64,000 nucleotides of DNA from Rotaria socialis (lineage: Eukaryota; Rotifera; Eurotatoria; Philodinida; Philodinidae), in contig CAJNYU010000435.1 in assembly GCA_905331475.1 (NCBI GenBank), positions 422 to 64,421 of the forward strand. Direction: 5' to 3'. Position numbers and translations under genes: made by a program. The notes below the pieces were generated by a model, which ran no database searches, was not told the DNA's origin, and saw only the letters and a program-made list of their open reading frames with translations. This document shows positions 35,814-48,858 of this stretch, piece by piece. Numbering within the stretch: position 1 is the stretch's first letter; each line of letters begins with the position of its first letter.

Positions 35814-36136
35814 TCACAACATTTTCTGGTACTGCTCTCGAAGAAGGCGCAAGCTTTTAATGAAGTCTTCAATGCCATTCACTAGTGTTCCATATTCGAA
35901 TGTCACAAGTTTACTTTTTGTTGACCAATTGACTTCAATCCATTCTGCGCCACCACCTGCACAATCGGGCCAGCCTATACAATCGTCTAGCATTTGAAAT
36001 TTCTCTGCATCGAAAAGAGTAACGAATTGTTCTCATTGCGCCGAAGTAAAAGGAAACTGCCGTTCAATGGTTGGATATTTTGCTTGATTCCAACGAGTTT
36101 CTTTCAAAGCAATTAATATCAATGGAATATTGGTCA
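35814..36136 (-). pseudogene. Small hypothetical protein with a CIGWPDCAGGGAEWIE motif, one in-frame stop
   Basis: Minus-strand reading from the ATG at 36136 gives about 106 residues to a TGA at 35814-35816. It is interrupted by one in-frame TGA about 34 codons in (after FPFTSAQ). The second half has DDCIGWPDCAGGGAEWIEVN, VTFEYGT and GIEDFIKSLRLLREQY. This pattern (Cys-x3-Pro-Asp-Cys-Ala-x-Gly-Gly) resembles small proteins known from bacteria. That recognition is only moderate, and no function is known to me. The composition is less AT-rich than the flanks. A telomere-like motif lies about 45 bp upstream of the start. It is probably a decayed acquired gene. Confidence 0.5.
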
Positions 36137-36180
36137 TATTGGTTGATCGAAGACAGTAGCCAAGACATTCTCCAAACAAT

Positions 36181-36418
36181 GGGTGTGGGTGCCTCTTTTT
36201 CTCTCACACCCTCGGCGTTTGCGATTTTGAATTAAAATAGCGATCGTTACAAAACGAAAGATACAGGATATGAAGATTTTCATTTTTAATTTTCGAGCTT
36301 GCGACACTAATTTTGTCATCATCAGATTCAAAATAAAAAAAAACACTTGATGATATGAGTCTGGGCTTGGGAATTCTTTCACTCACTCACACTCAGACAT
36401 CCATATCCACACACCCAC
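36181..36418. repeat. Two telomere-like motifs facing each other
   Basis: GGGTGTGGGT lies at 36181-36190 and CCACACACCCAC at 36407-36418, in opposite orientation about 220 bp apart. Each borders what looks like a gene remnant: the minus-strand frame on the left and a membrane-protein tail on the right. Both motifs are short, so chance is possible. Confidence 0.4.
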
Positions 36419-36558
36419 TGCTTCCTGTTATTGTATTAATTATAGATTTGGTGATCAGCTGTATGTTTTTTATTGATCAAGAAAACCTACCAGAATTTAA
36501 ACAGATTGATGATGAATTGAACAAAAAAAGAGAAAAAAATCTAAAATTTGATCTATAA
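36419..36558 (+). pseudogene. Possible C-terminal fragment of a membrane protein
   Basis: An open frame ending at 36556-36558 encodes one hydrophobic helix (LLPVIVLIIDLVISCMFFI) followed by a charged tail (DQENLPEFKQIDDELNKKRE). This is the usual look of the last helix and cytosolic end of a transporter. There is no start and no other helix upstream; the frame runs into the CCACACACCCAC motif. It is recognised only by pattern, and no family is assigned. Confidence 0.3.
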
Positions 36559-38194
36559 TAATTGTTGAAAATGAAAAAATTCTACTTGTGAATGTTTTAA
36601 CACAATGCAAATAAACAATTACAATAAATAAGAACTATCCACATTGTATAACTCATCTCACTTGCATAATACATAAAAAAGGATTCAACTGAATTCTTTA
36701 GTCAACTGTGCCATGGATGCAATTACGACGAATGGTGTGCACTGGACATCCGCATCCTCAAGTGAAAACACAAATAACACAGCACGATACGTTGAGCATG
36801 ATAATCGAGCGCAAGAAAATAAGATATTCAGACGATATGGAGACTCGTATTCTGAATGAGTCATCATTAACACGTGCGTTATTACTTTTTGTTCTCTGTT
36901 ATCAGAATTGTTATGCTATCGTAATTCATGCGACTGTGTTGTGTACAAATATCATCAAAATATGTAAATCAAATTTTGCAATCTTATTCATGCTAATGCA
37001 AAAACGACTGAGCAACTCGTGATGAGTATCTCATTTAAAAATCTGAAGAGTTATTAAATGAAGATATTATGTTAGACCTTCTTTTTCTAAGCATACATCT
37101 AATTTCATTCAATAGATACTGCTTTAAATGGTTATCCTAAATATATTCACTAAGCACATATTATCTTGTCAACCCTAAATTACAGAATTGGATAATAAGC
37201 TTGATTCATTTTAATATAGATGATTATGAACAACAATATTTTGTAAGCGAAATATAATATTATTCAATTAACTATATCTGAGAGCTGTATTTTTTTCAAT
37301 AAAAATATTAGATTATTTCAATAGGACGTGTTCATTTCAAGCAACTTCTTTAAAAGCCTGTTTTCAGTTATATTGTATTTTGAGGTCACGATGTTCTCTA
37401 AAAAGATGAAATCGCACAGCATGGATGTAATTTTGGTGACAAATGACTGCAATAATCATAATATGTGACCGCTTGCACCTCTATTGAAAGAGGTAGTTAT
37501 TTAAAACGTTTTAATCTAGAAACTTAGTTCATAGTTAAGTTATACGTGATCTGAACCTAAACCATCTCTCGTAGTATCCTTATTCAAATAAAACAGCAGC
37601 GAGAAAATGAATGTTGGCAATTCCTAGCAGTAGTATATTGCATGCGTGATATGAAGGCGTCTGCCAGATTTCTTGAAATATTTTGATTGGATGAGTATGA
37701 GTTTGATAATATCATCTTAGGCAAGAAGCGAAAAAACAAAGTTGTCGATAGAAGACGTTAAAATAAAAAATAAAAAATAAAAACAGAAAAATGGTAGCTG
37801 AAATCCATGTGTGTGTGTGTTTTGTTTTTGTTATGATGTAGAAGAGACTATGACGCACAAACGTAAATTCGCGCATTTTTTCTTTCGCTTACGCTATGCA
37901 CATAGTGCCTGTAGGTTTGTTCGTTTGGTCATTTTTACTGGATTATTTTAAATGTCTTTTAAAGCAAAAAATGAATGCCTACGAAAAACGTGGGGAGAGT
38001 TTGTTTTTTGCTAAGTAAGTTACATTAGCATCATTTTACAATTCCTTGGGACTCATCCGAGTACTTTGGCATATCAAATTATTTACACGGAAAGTATGGA
38101 TTTAACTTATGCTGATTATGTTTTTTAAATTTTAGTATATAAAATCCTGGAAGTTTGAGCTTGGGCTCAAGTTAATTCTTTTGTGGCTGAAAAA
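36559..38194. other. Intergenic region upstream of the HECT ligase gene
   Basis: AT-rich with no recognisable gene. It must include the promoter and 5' UTR of the HECT gene, whose first ATG is at 38195. A GTGTGTGTGTG run lies near 37810. Confidence 0.4.
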
Positions 38195-41100
38195 ATGGGT
38201 CAACATTTGTCAAATGTGAATTCGAAACTTGTTGATTGGGCTAGTCAATATGGGACGAAGCTTGCGCCGGACTCGATTATAGCTGCCAATGGTAAAGAAA
38301 ATATCAGTCCATTTGTATCGATGAAAACACTTGCCGATGCAACAACAAATCAAATTTTGAGTTCTGAAAAATTATTGATAAAACAAATTCAAAATTACCT
38401 TTTATCACTGAGCAAAGCGAATGAATTGGTAGAGATCAATGCTGAAATTAATAAAATCCTCATGGAGAGTTGCTTCGCACCTATTATTGATCGTTATCAA
38501 AGTGAACTTCAAGGACTAAAAGCTATTGTTGATAAACAACAAGAATTACAAAAATATTTTAAGAAAACAATCAGGGAGAAAAACATCTCACTCGGTGAGA
38601 CTGCTACATCAAGTGGTATCATTGAGAAATCTACAGTAGCTAATGAAATACAACACATAGAAGCAAACGAAGCTCAACCATTTTCTTGTTTTGCAATAAA
38701 CTTGTTAGCATCATTATTGCTAGTTTCAATCAAAGCCCAAGAACGCATCGATCCATCGATTGCTACACAAATAATTACATCAGCTAGTCCGTTGTTCGAG
38801 CAAATCCCCATTAGAAATTTATCACCAGATGAACTATCGTCAAACATCAACAGCTTGGTGTCTAAATCATTGGCACCGTTGATAAATTATCTAAATGAAT
38901 TGTCTATGTCAGAAGATCACGCTTTAGCAAGACCAGCTGTGCAAATTTTATTAACGTTTTCGATTGCGCACGGATCATTCAAAGATCTGCTCCCTATCAT
39001 CAGCAGATTGATATTCAATTCTACTGACATTTATAATGTTCGAGATTTAATTGCAAAAATGAACAACAAACTTACAGAAACTATCAACCAATTTGAACAA
39101 AGCAAGGCAATAGCGAAGTCAACAACAGGTTTGTTTCTTACGCTTTTTTTCGAAATATAGGACCATATCTTTCTTTTGATAAGACATCTCAGTCTTTATG
39201 TTTCTCAAATTCTCGCGTTCCAAAAGATCAATTGGTCTAGAGTTAAATCGACGTTTATGAAAAAATATCCTTTTCCAAACTTTCTGAATCTATGTACAGA
39301 CGAAAGAATAGAAGTTCCGGTTTTCAGCCTAGCCTTTCATTATGCGATAATTAACTCAACAATGTAAGAGAATAAAATTAGTGATAACAGTCATAATTTA
39401 AACGCAAACAAGAATTGTAATACAAAAAAATATTTCTAGGCGAGCTATCACTGATTTCATTGGAGTATTTAACGTTCAATGGAGTATTTCCTAATGCAAA
39501 ATTAGCAGAAATAGATGATACAATATTTACTAGTGAATTTATTTCATCGGTTATTCTGGCATATGTTGACATTTACAATGAAATTAATTTAAACAAGCAA
39601 TACCAAAATGGTACAACGTATAGTTCAATTTCATTTGAATTTCATCCGAATACGTTCAAGCAATTGTTTCATATTCTAGCACAATTAACTACAATTATAG
39701 CAGAAAATCCCAAACCAGTCCTAAATCATATTCTAACTGTTTGCGTCAGATTATTTAAAACTCATTTAAGATTTCTCTCTAGCATGAAGTCAACTATTGA
39801 ACGAGAATTATTGGCAAAAACAGAAGATGAACTAATAAAAGTGACTCAAGACACTTCCAAAGAAAATGCGGATAATATTGATTTAGGTGCATTTGTAAAT
39901 GACGATGAATTAAACAAATGGTTTGATATATTATTGCAATTCGCTTGTGATGATCAGAAATCAGAACGAGCAACAACGTGTAGAGAAGCATCAAAAGCGC
40001 TGATTTACGTAATGAATTTAAAAGCAACATCATTTACAGAAAATCTATCATTTATTCATAAATATATTATTGAAAATAAGCATCACATATTGGTCGAACA
40101 ATTAATCGTTGAATTAAATAAAACAGTCACACGATGCAATTGGGTGGAAATTTCGTCTCGTGATAATACACCAGAAAATAGTGAATTGTCAACCGTATTG
40201 CATTCTTTCATCGATCTTTATTTCAATTCAACGAGTATATTGAATGACGAACAAAATCAGCAGATACAACAAGTACTTATGTCATTTCAACAATTTTTTC
40301 TAGTTCGTTTAGTACCACCTTCTAGAATGAAAAAAATTCAACTCCAACCGACGGATAATAACAAATTGGACGAATTTGAACTATTTATTGACAAGATTTC
40401 TGCATTGTTTTTCGCTCAGCATATCGCCTATATATTGAGAAATCATTTGAACAACATATCAAGATCAAATGACTTAATGAATCAAATCTTTGTTGGTCTG
40501 TGTTTAATGACGCAAACAGAAATTTTCAGTTTTACTACAGTTCAACCAATGTTCACATCGATTTTACCATTATTAGCAGACTATTTACTGATAGAGAGCG
40601 TAAACAATGAGGAAAACACTCTACACGGTCTCTATTGGCTGATGGGGAAAATGAGTAATGTATTGATTACTGGCTCCGAACAGAATTTATTGGAAAGAGA
40701 ACATGCTGACGAATTGAAATTATCTTTGTTGACTGGTGGATGCGAGAAAACAGCAATCGACGATAGCAAATATCTACGGAGCTTATATGAATCCAATCTT
40801 GCCGTTTACAGCAAGACTCCATGGGCGAATCAAAATCAGCTGCTATCGTCCGATCATGATTTTTTAATGACGGTACATAAAAACACTGGTCAAGGTGCAG
40901 AACTGATTAAAAAACTGAAAATCTACGTTAAAAACCAGCCGCATTTACTCAAATCAATAGAAGAACAAGTAAATGATGCATGTGCCGCTCTATTCGCTGT
41001 GTATCTTAAACACTATCGCCGAGTTAATATAGCCAAATTGGAACTATCTCGAGCAGACGATAGAAGACCACATCATAAACTCATATCTCTATTTGAATAT

Positions 41101-44100
41101 GCATGTCAAGTCCGAACATTATTTATCACTACGAAAGCACAAGATGGCGATTGCGATGCACTATATAAGAAAATCAAAATGAAAACATTATTTCTACTAT
41201 CAATTGTGAAAGAAAGTAATTTCATTCCCATAATTCAAGAGGATTTATCACAAATAACATCGAATAAAAAAGCCATGGTAGATGTACAACAAAACGCTGG
41301 TGCCGCGTTAAGGAAAGAAAGTTCACGATGGAAAACAGCTAAGCATATATTTACAATACTAAGACATACGCTACATGCTTGCATTCGATTTAAAAAAATG
41401 ATGCTAGCTAAAAGACAAGCCGTTGAACAAAATCAAGATATCGAAAGTATTTTGAATAAAGAAATCCATAGTTTTGTTTGTAGCCATCGCCATGAAAAGC
41501 TGATACCGATCGCCAGTGAAAAAACAACGTCGGAGTGTGATGAACTTGCTCAATGTATGATCAAACAATACGAACGAGCAATGACTCGATTGATGACATA
41601 TCGCTTTATAAATACATTTATACAGAAAACGTTAACAATCGAAGATAACACGCGAACGTCAATAATTCTATCTATATTTTCACCATATCTAAGGAGATCT
41701 GTGGTCAATTGGTTCTATTTAGAAAATATTCAAGTAACCAACGACGAATTGAAAGAAGAAATTCGAAACAACTATTATTCAATTGGCAAAAACATTTTAT
41801 CTTTAATTCTACAATCAAAAATAGGCGAACAAAATATCTTCAATTTATTGAATGTTTCGTACACGGCAGCCGACATTTATCTTCTACGTCGTCATCGATT
41901 CGTTGAAATATTATTTAGAACCTATGTTAGTTTTGTCGAAGTGAAAGATCATTCTGTTTCAATTGCTACAAAACTAATCGGATATAATTGGTTTCGACTT
42001 TATGTCTTAGAGGTATGTAGAAATGTGCAAATTGAAGAATCGAACCGAAAGATAAATGAAGAATTAATAGGAGAAGAAAATTTTCTCTTTAAAACACTGG
42101 TTCTAAACGAATTGAAAGGATTGAGGCAATTGAAACAAACATTATCAAATGATACGCAAGAAAGTATTGCAGACTCTGTAGAATGTAGAAATCATTCTTT
42201 GAATAATGCTTCCATTGGTTGGTTTATTCATGCAACAACGAAAGATCAAACAGTAGACTATTCCAAGAGTTTATCATCGAAATTTGAAATTGAACTTTGC
42301 ACAAATCAGTGGCTGAGTCTTTTGCTTCGATGCATTCATTTGTATGAACATGTTCGAACGGTGTGCGGAACTATTGATTTCATTGAAGAACTCCTATACA
42401 TTTATCGAAATAGTCAAAATCAAGCAACAATTTTACTTGCATTAAAAATCTTACGTGATTTACTTCCATTACTACCTGAAACTACAAATGGATCAGAAAA
42501 TTCAATGATCAGCACACTATTGAATGAATTTCTATTTTCAATCGGTGACAGTTACACTTCACAAACGATGGCATCCGAAACGTTGACTGAACTAATCTAC
42601 ATTTATCGTGCAATCATGTCGTATAAGTCGCCTTGGCAAATGATGGCAAGACAACTAGTATTCGATAGTATCACATCCAGTTCGAATACTATCGACTGGC
42701 AATCACTCGAAACCATAAGCACAAAACAATGGAACTATTTATTAGCTGCATTATTTATCTTAGGTGGATACATTCAACCGTATGGACTAGGTTCAATTGT
42801 GGAAATCTACATGGATGATGAAAATAATGAATACGAATTGGGTATCATCATTGATGTCGATACGAATGCGTGCGATCTTGTTGCGGTTGATTCGGCACCA
42901 TATCTTGTTCAATATTTACAAGGAGATAAAACTGAATGGGTTAAAATTGATAAATTGCAAGTTAAATTAGATGTATCTGCAGAGAAATTATTCGCCGTGT
43001 CAAATACTTGTGATTCAAATACAGATATAAATTCAATTCTTGATACATTAGGTTACATCATACGACTTGATACATCATCAACCGATTCGTTACATCTTTT
43101 ACAACTTAAACGTTATGCTATCACGGCGCTCTACGGCATTTTAAGTAAAAATCAAATAATTGATATTTTCATGGAAAAACCATATGCTTCATGGGTTGCT
43201 CAATTGTCCATGGCTGATTCGTTGAGTGAAGATCAAATTAAACCGGCTGATCTACTTCTATTTAATAGATCGCATTTGGAACAATATTGCTTTAGTTTAG
43301 ATCGGTGTGAACGGTTGAAACAAATTATTAATAATAGTTCTGAAAATGCAACAATAGAAAATACTCAAATTGACTCATCGCCAGGCGTTCACAAAAAGGC
43401 TCAAGTATATAATAACTGGAAGCGATTTGCATCGAAATTTGAAATAGAACTATATAAGGAGGGTCGAAATGGTAGCGATGACATTTCAATTGTTCCATTT
43501 CCACACAATATAGCTGATTTAGATGTAATTGAAGAGTGTGGCACTAACCACCGATTTAAAGGCCGAATTCATATGACTTCTCAAAATCAACATGGAGCCT
43601 TTCCTTCGTTTATAGTTGAAAATTTACAGTTAAGTCACGGTAATTGGTACTACTGCGTTAGATTATCAACGGCTGGTCTTGTTCAAATGGGATGGGCGAC
43701 AGCTGGATTTACACCCGAGAGTGGCGAAGGACAGGGTATTGGTGATGATAAATATTCATGGTCGTTTGATGGATCACGTGGGACTCTGTATAGCAACCAA
43801 GAGTTTCAATTTTTGTCACGGCATATTCAGTGGGCAGCAAACGATGTTTGCGGATGTGGAATCGAAATTGATGGTGAAAATACGCGAATTAGATATTGGC
43901 TGAATGGTAAATTCTTAGGTACAGCATTTGAACATCAGTCAAATATTGCATCGACAACAATCAAATGCAATCTTTTACCAAATGGACCGGCTACAACGTA
44001 TTTTCCCGGCATTACTATGCAAGCGCACTACGGCGGCGAACAAAGTTGTGAATTTATATTTAGTCCAGAAGATATGATTGAATGTCCATTACCCGAAGGT

Positions 44101-47100
44101 TACAAACCGATATTAATGCCAAAATTGATTCATAAAAAAGAATGTTTTGTTGCTTATCCATACAGTGCATATTTGGTAGGTGACGATGCTCAAGAATTTA
44201 TTTATACACCACGTAGGATATCACCCACCGGTCTTCTACGTGATTTTATCAATGAACAGCATATTGAAACTAAGTTACCGATCAGTGATAATCAACTTTT
44301 ATTGAATGAAGATGATGGTGGTGGTTTTCCGTTTTCCATTGATAATTCAACTTCATCATTAACGATTAGTTTTGATTTTCGAATTTTAAATACGCATAGA
44401 CATGCTTCAAATGACAATCTTGAGATTCCACTATTTAAATTACAAGAAACTAAAGAATATTCAGTACAAATACCATTCAATAAAAAGGATGAATCAATAC
44501 GAACTGTAATTTTAATTGATACCAAAGAACGGCAAATCAAAATCTTTATCAATAACAATTGTCAAATCACCGATGATGCATTCGATAATGCAACACTGAC
44601 CAAATTCAATTTTCATTTTCTGCCTAATATGAATGCTGGGATAAAAAATTTCGCTGTTTGGAAATATGCACTTTCAAAAGATCATGTTCGGCGCCTTTTT
44701 ACTAACGGTGTTTTTTATGTAGCCATGGATTACGCACAACTGAACACCTATCGTTTACAAGCGAACAGATTTACATTCATGAAAAATCAACAAAAATTTC
44801 AAAATAAATTTCTAGTCCCCATGAACGAGCCGTTTGATGAGACATTATGGGCACAAAAACAAATACAAGCTGACAACGATGAATCGAAATATTTTAAATC
44901 AATAGCTGGAACGAACGAATCAGTTGTGCAATTATACGGACATAAAAGTTATCTCGTTGCAAAAAAATCAGCTAGTACATGGAAAAATTATACACTCGTT
45001 CTTGACATTTCCATACCCGATTTTCCCAGTAGAAGAGAACAATTAACACTAGTTTTATTGAATCCTACAACAGGAATATTTGTCTCATCCGAAGGTAAAC
45101 TTTTTGTTTCAACGGCAGATAGCAGTAACGAAAGTGATGAAACGCTAAACTTGAATGAATGGATGCGTTTAGTCATTAGTGTAGATGATAAATTTATCAA
45201 TGCATATGTCGATGGATTATTACTATGTATGATCGAATTCAATGATGGTTCATTGTCTATGAGTACAAATCAATTTCATCTCTTTAGAGAAGTTAGTTTA
45301 CGGCGCAATAAAACATTTGAAGATACGCTTCGTATTGAATGTAAATCAATTACATATTTTAGTCGACCAATAGTATCTCATGAGATGGATGAAATATTGG
45401 AATCATCAAACTATTCTTTAGAATCATTAGTTGCGCCTTCCTATTCAGAAATCTCAACAAGTCTAATTGGTATAGGATATGAATCCGCGTGGATAAAATC
45501 CGTTATGAACGAATATAAAACAAGTAATATTCAATTAATTGATACCATCATTCGTGAAAATAAAAACGAATTGGTAAAGAAAGATGAGCAAAAGCGAAAA
45601 AAGCGCATTTTAAATATTCTATCAACATTAGGTTCTTCGATAGATCGCGAAAAATTGGAATATTTAATCGATAATTCATTAGCTGATACGGACGATCAGA
45701 CGGCAGCTATTGGTGAACTTGTGCTAACTAATTGGAATGATTTACAAACATCCACATCTTGCATTGTTGAAAAAGAAATTGACGGAGGTGATATAAGTAC
45801 AGATCAAACAGAAAATAAATGGTTTCGACGCACAATCAATAGATTTGGTTCAAATTATGGTTTTACTGAATGGATTCAAGATAAATCCAGCAAGACGGAG
45901 AGCATGGATGATACGTATCAACTATTCGATTACAGTAAATCGGAACATGAACAAACAATAGCAGCAACTGGACTTTGTGATCAACGAGCGAAAATTAAAA
46001 AATCTATTCAATATTCACATAAGAATATTTCCTACGAAGAATATTCTAATTCTCGTATTGCTTGCGAAAACGGACTCATATCGATTTATGCACGAGAAAT
46101 AATTTTGAATATATTAAAATTTGGATCAATGAGTAGATCACCACATGGATTCCCGCTGGAGAAATTGGGTGATTACCCATTTATTGTAAAGTTATTACGA
46201 TCGATAGACAATCATTATACATATGCCAGTATACGTTTCGATGATAGCGTGTATATAGTCAGTTCTTTAGTAAAATCTATTCTCAAAAATGAAATGAAAC
46301 AATTAATTGGAAATACTAATGAAGCTCTATCAAGCAAAGTTCCCTTATTTTATTATTTGCAAAAGGATATGATCGTACGATCGATTCTCTATTTATTGAA
46401 ACTTTCGTCATCGATGGACGAGTCAGATAACATATCGGCAATGATCTACGAGCGAACAAAAAGCGAAGAACCAAATTTGAATTTTACTCTGAAAATGTTA
46501 AACCTATTTGTAGAATTAGTAACCGATAAATTAACGATCAAACATGAACAAATGGATGCGATTATGTCGATTGTCTTTCCTGAATCATTGATAAGCGCAA
46601 TGTTCAATTTATTCCTACTGTTGCCAAAGCATCAATCGAAAAGTTTTATTCTCCAACTATTTGTTACGTAAGTAGAACATTCAATAGAACAATAATTACT
46701 TTCTCCCACCAATTGCGTTTACTCGTATTTCATGACTAGAAAAAATTCGAAATGATTTTTTTAGAATAGACAGACTTTCATGGATGTCGATATACAATTT
46801 GTAATATTTTCTAGTTTAATGCAAGCCAATGAAAATTTCGGTTTAAACAAACGAATACAAGATTTTATAAAGCAATTATTAATTGTACTACTATCCGATA
46901 AATCATCTATGGACAATCGAACGATGAAAACATTACGAAGTACTATTATGGATTTCGTGTTTCTAGATTTGACGAAAAAAAAACGTCAACTTGGCATAAC
47001 AAATGATTTACAACAGCAATTTGAATCCAAATTATCTGAATTCCCACAAAACTTTCAAGACCTATGGATGGTAATCGATATTATGGATGCACTAATGGAT

Positions 47101-48858
47101 GAAACCAAGAAAACGCCCTACCCTGAATTATTGTTGATACAATCGTTCGATATTTTAGATGATGATCTTAAGTTTTGTCCAGATGATATCGTAAATTTAA
47201 ACTCGTATTTTGATGATACATCCGATCTACAATTGATTAGTCTAATGAACAACGATGCACTCATCGAACATTCTTTCAGTGAATTTCTGCATAGTCTAGC
47301 AATTGCGTATATGCCAAATTCAGTATATTCGGAACTCTATCCAGCCTTATCTCACATTTCACCATATTACGTACAGAATCGTGCGAAACTCTTTTATCTA
47401 CTAGAGATTTTTGTCGAAAAAATTTTACCGTTACTCGATTTAAGTTTAGCTCCGAAAAAAAGTATTGTTACAGATAAAATTCGATTGGCGAAAAATTATT
47501 TATCCAATAGAAAAAGAATGGCTTGGCTTGAATACTCGTTATTGAAAACAAAAACCAATCACTATAATAGTTTCCCTACAGTTCAGTTTGATTTTGTACT
47601 AGCCAGTTCTATTGATGACGATGGTCGGCATAGTATGTTCCATCAGGGTTATGAACAACTACATACAAATGCTCATCTGCTATTTCGAAGTAAAAATGAA
47701 CGACTGTGGCGCGCACAATACGTTGGCATGCATAGTAACGATCAAGGTGGACCCTATCGTGACTCCATCACTAGTATGTGCGCAGATATATGTAGTACAC
47801 GATTGCCATTATTTATTTTATGTCCAAATGGTCGAACCGGTAGTGGTTTGAATGGTGATCGATGGATTCCAAATGTATTTCCACCGAATCAATCGATTCC
47901 AGCGGCAATCAAAAAACAATATCGATTTATTGGACAATTGATGGGTATGGCAATACGACGAAAACATTATCTAGATTTGAAATTCCCGCATTTATTATGG
48001 AAACAATTAGTGGATGAGCCCATCACTGTGAATGATATTGAAGCCATTGATATACAAAGTTTTGCCATTATTAAAGAAATGGAAAAAAATATAGAGAAAA
48101 ATCAATTCATCGATGTTGGCAGTGATACGAATTATTTATTTAGCAGTGTTATGAGTGAATTTCGCTTTGATATTGTTGGCTCATCTGGACACACATATGA
48201 ACTGATTCCTGGCGGTAAAGATATCTCAATAACAGCAGATAATTTCAAAGAATATTGTATGCGCTATCGTGATTATCGTCTGACTGAATTTCGTCGACAA
48301 ATTGAATATATTCGTCAAGGATTGTGCAGTGTTGTACCCAATGATTTTATGACTTTACTTACGAGTAGTGAATTGGAAGAAGTTGTCTGTGGAAAAGGTC
48401 AAATTGACATTGAACTATTGAAACGGAATACTAAATGTAATTATTCCAATTCAGAAGCGCAATATGTTCAACGATTCTGGAAAGTTTTAAGTGAAATGTT
48501 CAATGAAGAACAGAAGAAATTATTCTTGAAATTCGTTTGGGGACGAAATACATTGCCAAGCCGAGATGAATATTTTACAGAAAACTTTTCGATCAACTTA
48601 TTGATGAGAGATGAATGTGAGGCCGATAAAATGCTTCCACGTAAGTTACTTGTGAACATGTGAATATCAATCTGTTTTGGAGTATAATCTAGTTGAATAT
48701 CATTAAGATGGATTAGATGAATAAATATTGCTCTCATTTTAGGATCACATACATGTTCATTTGTTCTTCACTTACCATCATATTCAACAGTTGAAGTCAT
48801 GTACGAACGGTTGAATTATGCGATTACTCATTGTTCAAGTATTGACACTGATGGTTAA
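38195..48858 (+). CDS. Giant HECT-type E3 ubiquitin ligase with SPRY domain (HERC1/HECTD4-like)
   Basis: Four exons: 38195-39128, 39440-46667, 46770-48640, 48743-48858. The 10,149 nt encode 3,382 residues. The ~2,700 residues before the HECT domain are mostly helical repeat-like sequence. A SPRY domain lies at about 1680-1810 (GNWYYCVRLSTAGLVQMGWA, YSWSFDGSRG, RYWLNGKFLG). LamG/concanavalin-like segments follow at about 1940-2290, then a UBA-like stretch near 2315. The C-terminal HECT domain (about 3010-3382) has NDQGGPYRDSITSMCADI, LFILCPNGRTGSG, FIGQLMGMAIRRKHYLDL, FWKVLSEMF and LKFVWGRNTLPS. The last exon supplies the catalytic cysteine in SHTCSFVLHLPSYST, about residue 3349. HECT ligases take ubiquitin from an E2 onto this Cys, then transfer it to substrates. 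No RCC1 repeats were seen, unlike the HERC proteins, so the exact orthologue is left open. The 7.2-kb exon is unusual next to the intron-dense neighbours. A short optional exon at 39161-39199 would also keep frame. Confidence 0.9.

Noticed and set aside
39161-39367. Open frames inside the first HECT-gene intron
   Set aside because: Direct splicing 39128/39440 is in phase; only a 39-bp optional exon fits, and the longer frame cannot be joined in phase.
44292-45242. Minus-strand frames of 84-88 codons within the HECT gene
   Set aside because: Shadows of the plus-strand coding exon, with no family match.
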